From assembly GCA_024500155.1 (NCBI GenBank), contig CM044871.1, positions 78,848,402 through 78,912,401 of the forward strand: a stretch of 64,000 nt of DNA, given 5' to 3'. Of this stretch, positions 12,457-24,700 are shown piece by piece. Positions within the stretch are counted from its first letter, which is position 1; each line of letters opens with the position of its first letter. The translations under genes and the position numbers were made by a program. The notes beneath the pieces are model-generated. The model was not told the DNA's origin. It made no database searches and saw nothing but the letters and a program-made list of their open reading frames with translations. The stretch comes from Chenopodium formosanum. Taxonomy: Eukaryota; Streptophyta; Magnoliopsida; Caryophyllales; Amaranthaceae.

Positions 12457-13952
12457 ATGGATATCATTACTTCCATCAGCTCTACTGAAAACTCTCAAAA
12501 CACCCATTACTCTGAACAGGAAGAGGTCTCTTTTACTTCTGATTGTAGCCTTCAAGCCGAACCCACCTCATCCTCTAACTTGCAAAACCCTAAGCTCGCT
12601 GAAACAGAGGACTTAACCTCTGAGTCAATTCTTCAAAAATTGAAAGAGTACTGGAAAGAGATGAAAGAGAAGTGAAAGACAGTTGAAGAACACATCAAGG
12701 AGGTTGAGGATTTTGTTCAAAAATTGGAGGATCCCGAGAAAGAAAATTCTGAGAAGGAGGACGATGAGGAAATCGCCGATCAAGCTGAACTTGAGTCACA
12801 AGCAGGGAGGTATATATGTTGTCGGTCATCGAATTGATTTATCTTGATGTAGAAAAGCTAGCTAGGTTCCTAGAATTTCTTGATTTGATTAAGTTCCAAG
12901 GCTAGGAATATTTGTTGTCCAAAGCGTTTGATAATTACATGTATCCAATTGCTATGACTGAGTTTTGACAAAATTTTCAAGCAAAGTTGGGAGTAATTTC
13001 TAGTGAAATTGATGGTGTAAAATTTGAGTTTAATGTTGAAACCTTAGGCAAAATTCTGAAAAACTCCAATTGAGGGGTATGAGACTCACATTAAGGGTAA
13101 GTCAAGTACATTAAGGGTAAGTCAAGTGTTAAGGTAGGAAATTACCTGAGTGGTGACATTGTGGAAGCTTTAGGAGGAAAAAGGGGGAAGACTACAATGA
13201 GTCATAATGACCTAAGCCCTATGAACAAGTTGTTGTTCAACCTTGTCAAGAAAACCATTCTAGCTAGAACTGCAAAGAAAGGGGAAGCATGTCTAATGGA
13301 CATGGCTGTGATATTCTGTCTATCTAGGAAGATGAAGGTCAATTTTCCTGCACTTATGTACCAACATTTAGCACATTATTGTGTCCCTGGATAGACTAAG
13401 GTGGGATATGGAGCTATTTTGTCTACAGTCTTTGAGAGTCTTAGAGTGGTTTTGAAAGGGAATTATGGGGGCTTAGATGAGAAGCCTGAAAATGTAATCA
13501 ATGAAGAAACTCTACAAGGAATCAGTTTAGAGGTGGTAAATGGGAAAATTCAAAAAATAAAAAAGGTAGAGGAAAAGAAAGAAAAAGGAACATGAAAAAA
13601 AAAAGAAAAAGAAGAGGCTCAGCAGCCTGTGAAAAAGAGTAGGAGGTTGTCAGCAAGTTCCTCTCCTCAAACCAGCATGGAGCAACCTCTTAAGTTGGAT
13701 ACTGATGAAAGGGTACTTGATGGGAAAGTTGCAGAGCTCACTATGAGGTTGGTATTGGCTGAAAAGCAATTGAAGGAAGCAGCTAGAAGGATTCAGAAGT
13801 TGGAGAAGTCTGTGCAGGGGCAAGACAAACTTCTGAAGGAACAGAAGCTGGAGTTCCAGCAGAAGTTCAAGAGTCTTGAGGACAGATTGGATGCTTTTGC
13901 TGCACATCAGAGGGAAGACAGCAAACAGATTCTGGAGTTCCTGAAGAATTAA
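12457..13952 (+). pseudogene. Env-like/extra ORF of the Sirevirus-like element, broken
   Basis: This ORF lies directly downstream of pol, where Sireviruses carry an additional ORF. It starts at the ATG at 12457 (MDIITSISSTENSQNTHYSE) and is acidic and Ser/Glu-rich at first. A stop at 12673, frame changes between 12800 and 13160, a stop after CVPG (13392) and one after KEKGT (13593) interrupt it. The middle part (13161-13595) contains SHNDLSPMNKLLFNLV and the GYGAILSTVFESL segment, reminiscent of plant transposon-associated proteins. The end (13629-13952) is a strongly predicted coiled coil with heptads such as VAELTMRLVLAEKQLKEAA. No signal peptide or membrane anchor is visible, so env-like describes position only, not function. 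Confidence 0.6.
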
Positions 13953-14424
13953 CCCAGCAAACCTGCCTTACCAACCTTCCTAATTAGTCTAGCCTTTTCT
14001 TATTTTTAGTCATGAACAATTTCAATTTCAGTTTATGTTTTTGAACAATATATTTTGGTCTGTAATAATTTTTAACTAGCCGGATGTTAATCTCTTGGTT
14101 TTTAATGAATGCTTTTGGAACTTTGCCTATGCATACATGTTTGTGTATATTATAAAATCTAAAGCAGGAAAGTGGAACTAACTTAAGGGAAGTTAGCAGC
14201 GCTGCCTTTAGTTTCCCACACTCGATGAATTGCTTGTGGGGTTGTGGCTAGATGCTTAATACCTTGAAAAAGCAGGACTTTTTTATGATGCCAAAAGGGG
14301 GAAAAGAAGAAGCAAACTTGGAGGCTGAATTTGTTCTGGGTTCCATTTGAGAAAGTATCAGAAATTTCTTCTGATATGATGCCGATAACTTAGTTTCATT
14401 TTCTGTTCTGTCTATTCTTGTTTT

Positions 14425-14646
14425 CACTACGTGAAAAAAGGAATTTGGCACCGGTTCAAACCCGGCCTAAGGCACTGGTTTGAACCGGTGCCTATGTTGG
14501 GGGTGCCAAAAAGGGTTATTAAAAGGCATCGGTTCGAACCGGTGCCAAAACTCGTAATTGGCACCGGTTAACCGGTGCCAAAAATGGCCAAAAAAAATAA
14601 TTTTGTTGTTTTTGGCACCGGTTAACCGGTGCCAAAAGTGCCAAAA

Positions 14647-14687
<41 letters not shown>

Positions 14688-15815
14688 TCCACTTAAAAAT
14701 TAATTAGTCTAAAATACATAACAACATCAAAACGTAATATAAATCGATTAAAACATCATCAATATCTTCGAAAATTGCAACATCAATATCATCGAACATT
14801 TGCAAATTTGCAATACATAATAAAAAAAAAAAGTTACAACATATAAATACAAAAAAAAATTACATATAAATACAAAAAAAAAATTACGATATAAATTTTA
14901 AAAAAAATTACAATATTGTTAATCAAAAAAAAAAAAAACAAAAACACCAGTATCTTGCTTCTTCGATTTCATATATGAATCTGCACCAATTATTAAAAAA
15001 AAACATTAATACAATTAAGCTTCAAAAAAAAACCCAGAATTTAATCCCAAAAATTGAAAAAAAAATTCAAACCCAATCTGAAAAACCAAAACCCAGAAAC
15101 CCAGAAACCCAATTTGAAAAACCAAAACGCAAAAACAAAAACCCAGAAACGCAAAAACAAAAACCCAGAAACCAAATCTGATTTTAATCGAACAAAACCC
15201 AGAAAACAAAAAAAAATTGAAAGAGAAGTGAAACAAAAACCCAGAAACACAAAAAAATTGAAACAAAAAACCCGTTGAAACCCAGAAACGCAAAAAAATT
15301 GATACAAAAAACCCTTAATGTTGTTGTTGTTACGGTGGTGAAACCCTTGTTGTTGCGGTGGTGGTGTTGTTCTTGTTGCGGTGGTGTTGTTGCGGTGGTG
15401 GTGTTGTTCTTGTTGCGGTGGTGGTGTTGTTCTTGTTGCAGTGGTGTTGTTGTTGTTGTAGAGAAAGAGAAGTGAATGGGACGGAGAGATCAAGGAGAGA
15501 GAAGGGAGAGGAGAGGAGAGGAGAGAGAATGGAGAGGATCGAGAGAGTGAAAGAGGCGGATTGAGAGGAGAGAGAGGAGCAAGGTGCGCTTTAGGGTTTT
15601 AAGGAGAGATAAGGCCGGTTTTTTTTTTAAAAATAATTAAAAGGTTCGGTTCACAAAGGCACCGGTTCAAACCGGTGGCCTTTATGTTTTAGGCACCGGT
15701 TTGAAGTGAACCGGTGCCTTTTACCTTCCCACCAATTTTGTAGCCTATTTTTGGCACCGGTTTGGACTGAACCGGTGCCATTTAGGGGGTGCCTTTTTGA
15801 TATTTTCTACTAGTG
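14425..15815. mobile_element. Non-autonomous CACTA (En/Spm) element, TSD TTT
   Basis: The ends are CACTACGTGAAAA and, inverted, CACTAGTAGAAAA, flanked by the 3-bp duplication TTT (14422-14424 and 15816-15818). Subterminal repeats of the form GGCACCGGTT and AACCGGTGCC occur at both ends in both orientations, as expected for transposase binding sites in CACTA elements. The interior (1,391 bp total) holds an (AT)n run at 14651-14679, A-rich AAACCCAGAAAC repeats near 15080-15180 and GTTGTTGCGGTGGTG repeats near 15330-15460. There is no transposase; the apparent ORFs are low-complexity readings of these repeats. Confidence 0.9.
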
Positions 15816-15943
15816 TTTTCTTGTTTTTGTTTTTAATTTCAGTTGTGTGTTTTACTTTATGTCAATAAACAAAAAAATCCAAAAATACGTCCTTCTATTG
15901 GTTTTAACTTTTCAAAGGAGTTTGCTTAAGTTTGTCATCATCA

Positions 15944-15956
15944 AAAAGGGGGAAAT
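15944..15956 (+). other. Polypurine tract of the Sirevirus-like element
   Basis: AAAAAGGGGGAAAT immediately precedes the LTR start TGTTGAAG, the expected primer site for plus-strand DNA synthesis. Confidence 0.75.
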
Positions 15957-17266
15957 TGTTGAAGCTTAAAGGTTTTGGTGATGATGAACTTAAACTAAAG
16001 CAAACTCAACTCATAAAGGTAGGTGTATTAGTGTTTGATTAGTACATGTGAAGTAGACTTTGGTGGTGGAAGAGTAACCCAAGCTAAGAAGACATGAAGA
16101 GGCCTTTGAAGAAAAGTTAGTCAAAATAGAAGAGAAGTTCTCTAACAAGAACTAAGTTCCTTAACAGGAATGTTCCCTAACAGGAACTTGGAGATACCAA
16201 GCTGAAGACAGTAAGTTCTGGAAAGAACTTAGTCTGCGAAGTTCCAGTTGAAGACTGGAGCATAAGTGACAACAGGAAATTGGTGTCCTGGTCTGCGTGA
16301 AGCCCAAGTAGTCCACATTTACAGAAACTCGGCACAACAATATTTATTTAGTTAAGATTTTATCTTCTAGATTTATTGTTAGATATGTTAAGTAGATATA
16401 CATGAAACCTATTAGAAGCGTAACAAGTTGCTTGGCAAATCTAATTAAAACGGAAAAGATAAAAGATAGATTTTAAGTAAAGATTTTCTAATTGATTTTA
16501 TTTCTTAAAATCTGTTTAACAAAAAGATATCATTCTTTTTGTTAAATCTTTCTTTATCTTATTTTTCCGAAAATATTTTATTCAAAATGATTTACATAAA
16601 ACTATGTTTTGTGATTTAGTTAAATTAACTTATTTATCTTTTGAAAAACCCTACTTGCTATATGAGTTAATCTTGTATAAATTGTAGTGATCACATTTCA
16701 TAAGGTTTTTGTGATTTTATGCGTGAAGAAATCTCATAGCTTAATTTGTGTAAGTTTGCCAAGCTTTTAATCTTGTCATATTAGTTTCGGGTTTCTTGCA
16801 TTGCTTGCCTAACATATTCTAGGTGTTCTATATTCTATATTGGTTAGGTTATTGAGTGTGTGTGTGTGTGAAATTTATATTGCATACAGGTGTGTGAGCT
16901 TTGAGGGAAAAGCTGTGAAGTATTACTGTAGACCTGTAGTAGTACGAGTGAATCCAAGTGTGGAACTTAGGTTGGGTAGGATAGGGTCCTATCGTGTAGC
17001 AAATTCAATCTGGAACTTGTGAGTAAAGATCTGTTTTATAATAGGATTATAACTTGGTGTTTGCCCTATTATAGTGAATTGATTTGGTTTGGAAATCCCT
17101 TATAAGGGTCTAGGTTTTACTTCCAGTTGAGCCCTGGAAGGTTTCCTCGTAAAATCCTGTGTGCATTGCAAAGTTCCTTATATTCTGTTTTATATTTAAC
17201 AAAAAGTAGTCACTAGGAACTCACCTACAATTCACTCCCCTCTGGTAGTGTTCGTTTCAACTAACA
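15957..17266 (+). repeat. 3' LTR of Sirevirus-like copia element
   Basis: This 1,310-bp LTR begins TGTTGAAGCTTAAAGG and ends TTTCAACTAACA, with complementary TGTT...AACA ends. Near 16136-16192 it contains repeated GTTCC...ACAGGAAC palindromes. Its start shares the GTTTTGGTGATGATG pattern with the LTR at 57051, but the two are different subfamilies. No 5' LTR lies in the window. Confidence 0.8.
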
Positions 17267-17271
17267 AAATG

Positions 17272-17764
17272 TTAATTTAGTTTTTTGCCTTTTAACATAT
17301 GGTACATCAAATAAACGGAGTATGCTTTCAACTCCTTCAATGGGGCTCACAACCAGGCTCCAATGGAGACATCTAATGGAAGAAGACAACACTTCTACCA
17401 TTAAGGGTTAACCACGCCATTCGTTTCTCTTTTTGTTCTTAGGGTTTTGGTTTGATTTGGCGGCGAAGCCGCCGAAAATGGTTACGAAGGGTGAAGACGA
17501 TGACGAGGAAGAAGATGATGACGGTGATGCGAGAAGGAAGGAGATGAAGATGATGGCAACGGAGAAGAAGATGACGAAGATGAATTGCAGATCTGAAAAC
17601 GTCTATTTTAACGACTTTATCTAACGACGAATTTAGCTTTTTGTTTAAAAAATTAAATAATACACGTGGCTTGCAAATAGATGAAGTAGGGTGGTGAGAG
17701 AAACATTCTTGTTTTTCACGGAGAGTAACCTGGAAGACCCTATTTAAAGTTCAAACATGTACTC
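17272..17764. other. Intergenic stretch, low-complexity ORF only
   Basis: The only open frame here (17433-17624) is a run of acidic and basic codons from GATGA/AGA repeats and is not a convincing gene. Confidence 0.4.
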
Positions 17765-17768
17765 CTAA

Positions 17769-17809
17769 GGGCCTGTTCTCATAGAATTTCAACGCATGAG
17801 AACATGCCC
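17769..17809. mobile_element. 41-bp micro-MITE, Harbinger type, TSD TAA
   Basis: GGGCCTGTTCTCAT and its near-inverse ATGAGAACATGCCC are separated by only 13 bases and flanked by TAA on each side (17766-17768, 17810-17812). The ends match the GGGCCTGTTC termini of the MITE at 24726-24902, so this looks like an almost interior-free derivative of the same kind. Confidence 0.65.
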
Positions 17810-17864
17810 TAAATCCGGATGTTGCTAACGAACACCTTGAGACGTTAGTTAACAATCAATTTAA

Positions 17865-18510
17865 CCTATACTAAAAGCGAACCTAAAGTGACACTTGTCA
17901 TGATGTCATTAAAAAATTTTCCGCTTTTTTTTTTTTCTTTCTTTATTTTTTTTTGCCAAATTTAAATGATTTCCAATTTTTAACCTACAATAATACTTAT
18001 TTCCATTTTGACAATACATTTAATCCAATCATACTTAATTAATTTTTTTACTATTATTTTTTAAAAATATATTTTATATACTAGGAATCTTTTAGTTACA
18101 AATAGTAACATAGATTAAAATTAAGGTATTGAAATACTTCGTATATCATTATCCAAGATTATTATAACATTATAAATTTTTTTCCTCCAACAAAAAATTT
18201 ATTTTAATAAAAAATAGAAATAAAATATTTTGGTAGCATACTTTGTATAAATCTTAAAATTATGCATAACGTTTATAAGAACAACCAAACAAAATTATTT
18301 TATTACATTATACTCCTCCGTTTTTTTATATGTTATAATTGGATTTGCACATTTGTCGAGACACAACTTTAACCATCAATATCCTTAATTAAAGACTATT
18401 ATTTTGTTACAAATATTTTTTTGGTAAATCATTGTTAAATTAACAGCATCCTTTATAATTTTTGTTATAAATTTTAATTATTACCGTGCATGGCACGAGA
18501 CTTAACCTAG
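17865..18510 (+). mobile_element. Short non-autonomous Helitron
   Basis: The 5' end CCTATACTAAAAG resembles the TCTATACTA start of plant Helitrons (one T to C change) and follows an A. The 3' end has the short hairpin CGTGC-AT-GGCACG, nine to ten bases before the terminal CTAG, followed by a T, as expected for insertion into AT. There are no terminal inverted repeats or TSD. The 646-bp interior is AT-rich and non-coding. It ends about 190 bases upstream of the dioxygenase start codon, so it probably lies in that gene's promoter region. Confidence 0.65.
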
Positions 18511-18702
18511 TAAATTAATAAAGTGTAATTACTACGGAGTTTTTATTTCAATTTAGTATTTCCACGTTTTTGCCTTTAAACATCTGTTCATCCTTTGCAA
18601 CAACTACTTATAGCCAAGTCGAAGCTCCAAAGCGCCAAACAGTCAAACACCGCACTCATTCATTCGAACATTCAAGTAAGAAGACTAAGAACTCAATCGA
18701 AA

Positions 18703-21700
18703 ATGGCCTCCAACGATCATCCACGCCAAATCATTCGCAATTTTATTCCTATACAAGTTTGTAAGGTACCACCTCATTCCCTTTTCTTCAATTCCCTTCA
18801 ATTTTTTTTCACAAAATTTACACAAATTACTTGAAATTGATAATTGTAGGAGCTGGAATTCATTCACAAGAGCAATTGTACAGTTGGGTATAGACCAAAT
18901 GTCTTCTCTACTACTCTCTCTCATCTTATTGCCACAAATTGTGCCCATCTTATTATGCCTTTCATCCCAATTCGAGGTTTTGATATGTTCCCAGATTTTG
19001 TTTCTATTTAATTTGCCCCTTTTTTGTGTTTTTGATTGATGGGTTTTCTTTGTTATTGATTATTTTGCAGAGAAATTGAAGGAGAAGGTTGAGGAAGTGT
19101 TTGATTGTGAGTACGAGTTATTTATTGAATTCACTGGTTTGATTAGGTGAGCTTTTTACTTGTATTTCTGAGTAATCTTGTAATTTTCATGAAGTATTAA
19201 TTTTAATTTGTTGGCTTACATTTTTTTTCCTTCTGTAAGTTATGTATATTGGTCATTGGATGATTGGTATATTGATATGGATGGAGTTCAAATGGGAGTA
19301 GGTATTCGTTTATATTTTACTGTTTGATTGAATGTTTGGAAATGGAATAAGGTTTGTATGTTGGCCATTCTGCGCTTTCCTGGGGTGGAACTGTGGAAGG
19401 AATTTGCACCGGGTTGAGCATTTGAATTAAGAATTGAATCTTGATAATTTGTTTTTGTTTTCTTCGTTGTTGTGTGGACTTGGCAGGTTGGTGCACCCGG
19501 GTGCACCATGCACATGGTGCACCCGAAAAGAACATAAGGTATATTTAAAAAAACATGGGCAAAAAAAAACATTGTATATATTTATAAAGAACATGAGCAT
19601 AATATGTTCTTTAAGTTTGATGATTATGTTCTTTGAGTTTGAACTATATGTTCTTTATATTATACAATATGTTCTTTATATTATACAATATATTCTTTAA
19701 TGTATGTACATTAAAAAAAAAAAAAAAAAACCAATCACTCGAGTAACCAGAAAAAAGAACATGTTGTTTAATGTATTATCATGTTCTTTTTGTAAAGACT
19801 TTATGTTATTTGGCTAGAGGTGATTAAAGTTAGAACGGCCCGACCCGATTTTGGACGGGTTTTGGGCAGAATTTTTTCGCCCCAAAAATCGGGTCGAACC
19901 CGACCCTTAAATTTAATTTATTGGGCGGGTTTGGGAATGCGTTTTATGCATTTTAGTTGATTTTTTTACTTGACCCGAAAAGCCCGCATGGCCGGACAAT
20001 TTTGGGCACAAAAACTTCGGCCCAAAATTTGGCCCGACCCAGAAGTGAGATGATTTTTTAACCTTGGCCCGGCCCACCCAATGATCACCTACATCTTTGT
20101 CAAACACGAACATGTATTTTTTTGTCAAATATAATGTTCTTTTTCAAACACGTTCAACACCTAAATAACCATGAAAAATAACATGTTCTTTTTGTAAAGA
20201 CTTTATGTTCTTTGTAATGTCATGTTCTTGTCAAACACAAACATGTTCTTTTGTCAAACATAGGTATGTTCTTTTTCTAACACTAACATGTTCTTTTTTT
20301 TGCCCATGTTCTTTAAAATATGTCTAATATTCTTTCCGGGTGCACCATGCGCATGGTGCACCCGGGTGCACTATACTATTTTCACTCCATGGCGCACTAG
20401 TATGTTCATTCACAGAATTGTAGGCCTAAAGCAAACCAACACTATTTCCCCGAATTGTGGTTAAAGTTTGTCTCAAGGGTTTTGATGTGAGAGTTTCATC
20501 CATTGACTATTAAATTCTTTGATATGGGAACTCAATTTTGTAGTTTTGTAAACTTGACGTAATTTATCTTCAATGAGTGGAATTTTGTAAACATATACAT
20601 GTTTGACTTATTTGATAAAATTGAATCATCCCAAAATTTTGTCTTGACTTTACGCGTACTTAAGTTTTTTTTTTTTTTTTTTTTTTTGTACATCTGCAAA
20701 ACTCCAATCTTCAGCTAATTAGGAACTTATTGATAATTAGAGATACTAATCAGTAATCCCTACACATTCATTCCATCTTAACAAAACAAATTTAACATGG
20801 TATGGCCTGTGGAAATCCCAATCCATTTCAATCTATTTTGTTTAACCAAATGAACACTTAGTATTCTATGCTTCTAATAAATTTATTTATTGAGAAATAA
20901 CTTTGTTAATTCTGAAATCATTTCTAATAACAGAAGCTCAAGCAAGATGTAATTAGCTAATCTTGTTTCTTCTCCATCCTTATATGTCAGTCAATATCAT
21001 TTTAATGTTGAGAAAACAGTTATAACTTTTCCTAGATTATTTTTTTCTTTCTTCTTTTTTTTTTATTTTTATTTTTTATTTTTTATGAGCATCTTTTCTT
21101 AGTATAAGTAATGAAACTCTTGTATGCCAGCTGGAATAAAGGAGCAAGTATTGGGTGGCATAGTGATGATAACAGAGCTTATCTCGAACAACGTGACTAT
21201 ACGGTGTGTTTGCAATCCTTTGTTTCTTGATAATTGCTTGTTTTGAGTTGCTAACTACATTGTATTTTTGAAGTTGATCTGCATGATACCTGCCATCTAG
21301 GAAATTTTGTTAGACATTTTTAAACTCATCCATACCCTAGTCTTGGTGGGAATGTGCGTTTGTCTGACAAAATTGGCTAGCAGTTCTTAGATTATCACTT
21401 ATCAGTCATGAGTGAATCTGCTGCAGCACTGAACTCCAATTCAGTCATGCATCATTTTGTATTATATATGTAGAAACTAAGGAGAGGGTGTGCAGGTTCA
21501 ATTCTTATAAACAGTTTCCCCAATTTTCTGCTGATCTTTTTATTCCCTTCCAATAGGTTAGTCTGGTTCTGTTACTGTTAAGATGTTTCCCCATTTAATA
21601 TATGTTTATCAAGAGTTAGTGACACAATAATTCATTTCTATGAAGGCAGTCTGCTATTTAAACAGCTACGGGCAGGATTTTAGTGGTGGCGTGTTTCACT

Positions 21701-24700
21701 TTCAGGATGGGGAGCCAACAAATTATTTGCCAATGGCTGGGGTAAGCCAATCTGCATGATTGCTTTATATTAAATTAATTTTGAGTGCTGGTGCATCAAG
21801 GTTTTGATATCAATCTGCTTCCACTGTCAGTATCTATAGCCATTATACTTGTGATTATTTTTATCGAATCTTGGAAAATGTCTCTCAGAGTCTCAGTCTT
21901 GCTTCCAGTAAACTGTTCGTGTATTTGGCTTCCTAAAGTACTATCTTGACATCTGATTGATGTTTCTTTCAGGATCTAGTCGTTTACTCTGCTGACAACC
22001 GCAACATACATTGTGTTGATGAGGTATATAAGTATAAAATCTGATGTAGACATTTAGTATATGCATAAGCACAACCATAATTAGTTTTCTGAAATTTTCG
22101 AGTTTTCAATCCTATTATCCTCGGAAATTTCTCTATAGGCCACGAATGTTTTATGCCTTACTGTTCGGGTAGCCTTACTGCGCAAGCATTTGCTAACCTT
22201 TTCACTTTTTCAGTAAGACCAATTTCATTTTCTTGTTTCATCTGTAATTCAAGGCTTAGATGAAAATCACCCTATTACTAATATTTAGGCATATATTGAG
22301 TGGCAGATATTTTGGGATCAATTGTATTCCAAACTTTTAAACACTGTATCCGAGAAATAAGGGTAATTTTTTTCTTGAACTCTGCACATTGTGTGGTTAC
22401 TTGATCGCCAATGGCATTGCTTCAAGATTTACGTGGAAGCCACCATGTAACTAAAATGTACTCCTATCAACATTTAATATTCATGTATTCTTATTTAGGA
22501 TGTCCACAACATTTTCCGGTTACTTTATTCAGAAATCTTTTTTGCTCAACCCACGTGAAGTGGACCCCTCCACTACTTCTTTATCTCACACTCTCATCCT
22601 ACCCTACTAAAATCCTTAATATGCCTGTAAAAGCGTAATAGGAAGATTTTTCATGGATGTAGAAAATATGTATCATTCCAAATATTACACACTGCATCTT
22701 TGCATCATGATCTGATTAGACATGGCACTTGGATAAAACTGGTTCACTTGGTTTTAGTCAGGGCAGACTTTGAAAAGCTAAGTCCACATCCCTGGGAAGG
22801 GGGGGTATAATTGGTTATTTTATGGGGAAGCTAACTCTGATTCTTCCATAACTTCTTTTAATAACATTATCTGAATGATATACCTAAATAATATTATACC
22901 TAAATAATATTACCAAAAAGTTATATACAAGTATGAAGTATCTCAATTATGAATTGTTTCCCAAATCACTCCCAACATACTGCCCATCTAGGGTATGGTA
23001 GGACTTGCATTTTTATTTTATTTTTTTACATCATAAATCCAGTATACCATTAGTTATTTTTTTGGTAACATTATTTTGAGGAAATGATTATCATTGTTTT
23101 CCACTCAATTAAGCTAAAAATCAAAGTAAAATGTTCTTGTTGATCCTCTGTCCTCTTGTTCATTTCACATCCTTTCTACTGACTTGATCTCTTCCCTCAT
23201 TCCCTGTCTCTTTGCTTTTAATACTCTTCTTTGTATTATTCACACTTAAGTCGCCCCTTTGCTGTGAAGCCTTTACCATAACGTCTATCTATTCAAATTT
23301 TTATACTCCGCATTACTATTGATGCTATGAGACTTAGTGTTAAAATCAGATCTTGTCTCTGTAACAAGTCGGTAAGATCACCCTCAGATGCATGATTATT
23401 TGACTTGAATGAGTAACCAGACTATGAGAACCATTATGGTTTCCTCTTCAGAAAAAATTATGTATGTAGATTTTATAGGGTGGGCATTAAACCAACGATG
23501 TTGTATGGGCAGGAATGTGGGTATCTACTGATCTAGGAAGGGTTGTTTTAGAAAAAAGGGAGTTGCAATGCATGTTGAGATGGTTTGGGCAGGTAAGACG
23601 GAGACCAAAAGATGGAAAGTAGAGAGTTGGGAGCATGAAGATCTTAGAAGAAGTCGAGACAGACCAAAGATGACTTGGATGGAGGGATCGGAGTTAGGAA
23701 TGATACGAATAAATGAGATTACAGAAGCAGATAGCACTTGAAAGAAGGGCATGGAGAGAGAGAGGTCTTGGCTGACAACTGCAAGAGATAAATTCTTGGT
23801 TTATGCAGCCGACCTCACCATTGGGTTTCTAGATTTGATAATGTTGTTGTGTAGATGTGTGTATTCTTGGGGTGGGGTGGCTGTGGTTTTGGTTACTGGT
23901 TGGTGGTGGATGAAGATTAGTTTGTTTAACTTCATACCCTGCACTTCTGGATTTAGAAAGTGATGATCTTTTTCATCTTTCTAGAACCCTTCAACGTTTC
24001 CCTCTTATTCCTTGGGATCTTATCTGTATTTTGATTTGAATATTGCTTGGGTGTATGACAAAAGGCTTTATTGCAGATAAGTGATGGAGAACGACTTACA
24101 TTAACACTCTGGTTCAGCCGCAATAGTTCATTTGACGAAGATGCTAAACTCGTTTCACTCTTGACTCAGAGCATATTAGACAACGAGCCTGCTCCATGCA
24201 TTCCCTTACCGGCACCTAGCAATATGTATTGGTTTTCTTTAGACCGGGGCTCAGATCATCAACAAGGCTATGACATATGCTTTGCAAGATTATTCATTTT
24301 GGGATTTAATATCTATACCACTCAAGGAAGGATTTGTATTCCAGAAAAGCATAAGCTAGAGAGCTCTGATGTACTCATGAAACCGTTGAAGCTGGTTAGG
24401 GGAGACAGCTTATATTGCCAAGAATTTGCCAACCTGTTGCATGCCCTCCAGGTAACTTTTTCCACTCAATCCGAAATATATAAGTTTGTACTGAAATGAA
24501 ATGTAATTAAGATTTGACATGACTACACAGTAACACAGTTTGACTTAAGGTATGAAGTTTTAGCATTCTTTGGGTAGTGAGAGGGAGATGGTGGATGGTT
24601 TTTTACGCGCTATTTTGGGTCTTTGATAATAGTGGAGCTTTGGCAGTTTAGGGTTTGATGGCTTCTATATACAGGATTTTTTTATTTTTTTTAACGATCT

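Larger units (their letters stand above)
11528..17266 (+). mobile_element. 5'-truncated Sirevirus-like Ty1/copia relic
   Basis: The 3' part of a copia element is present: the end of RNase H, an extra ORF, an untranslated region, a polypurine tract and the 3' LTR. Everything upstream of RNase H is missing, and similarity to copia begins abruptly near 11528. The extra ORF between RNase H and the LTR, and the ACAGGAAC palindromes in the LTR, are features of Sireviruses. A CACTA element (14425-15815) is inserted in the 3' untranslated part. Confidence 0.75.

Noticed and set aside
15041..15493. Overlapping ORFs of 60-150 codons on both strands
   Set aside because: They are readings of simple repeats (AAACCCAGAAAC and GTTGTTGCGGTG) inside the CACTA element, giving Asn/Gln/Phe or Val/Cys runs with no domain.
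17433..17624. Acidic 63-codon ORF
   Set aside because: Its GATGA/GAAGA repeat composition explains it; no start context, homologue or neighbours support a gene.
22411..22638. 75-codon ORF in intron 6 as an extra exon
   Set aside because: It has no flanking splice sites in phase with the dioxygenase frame, while the exons on both sides join perfectly without it.
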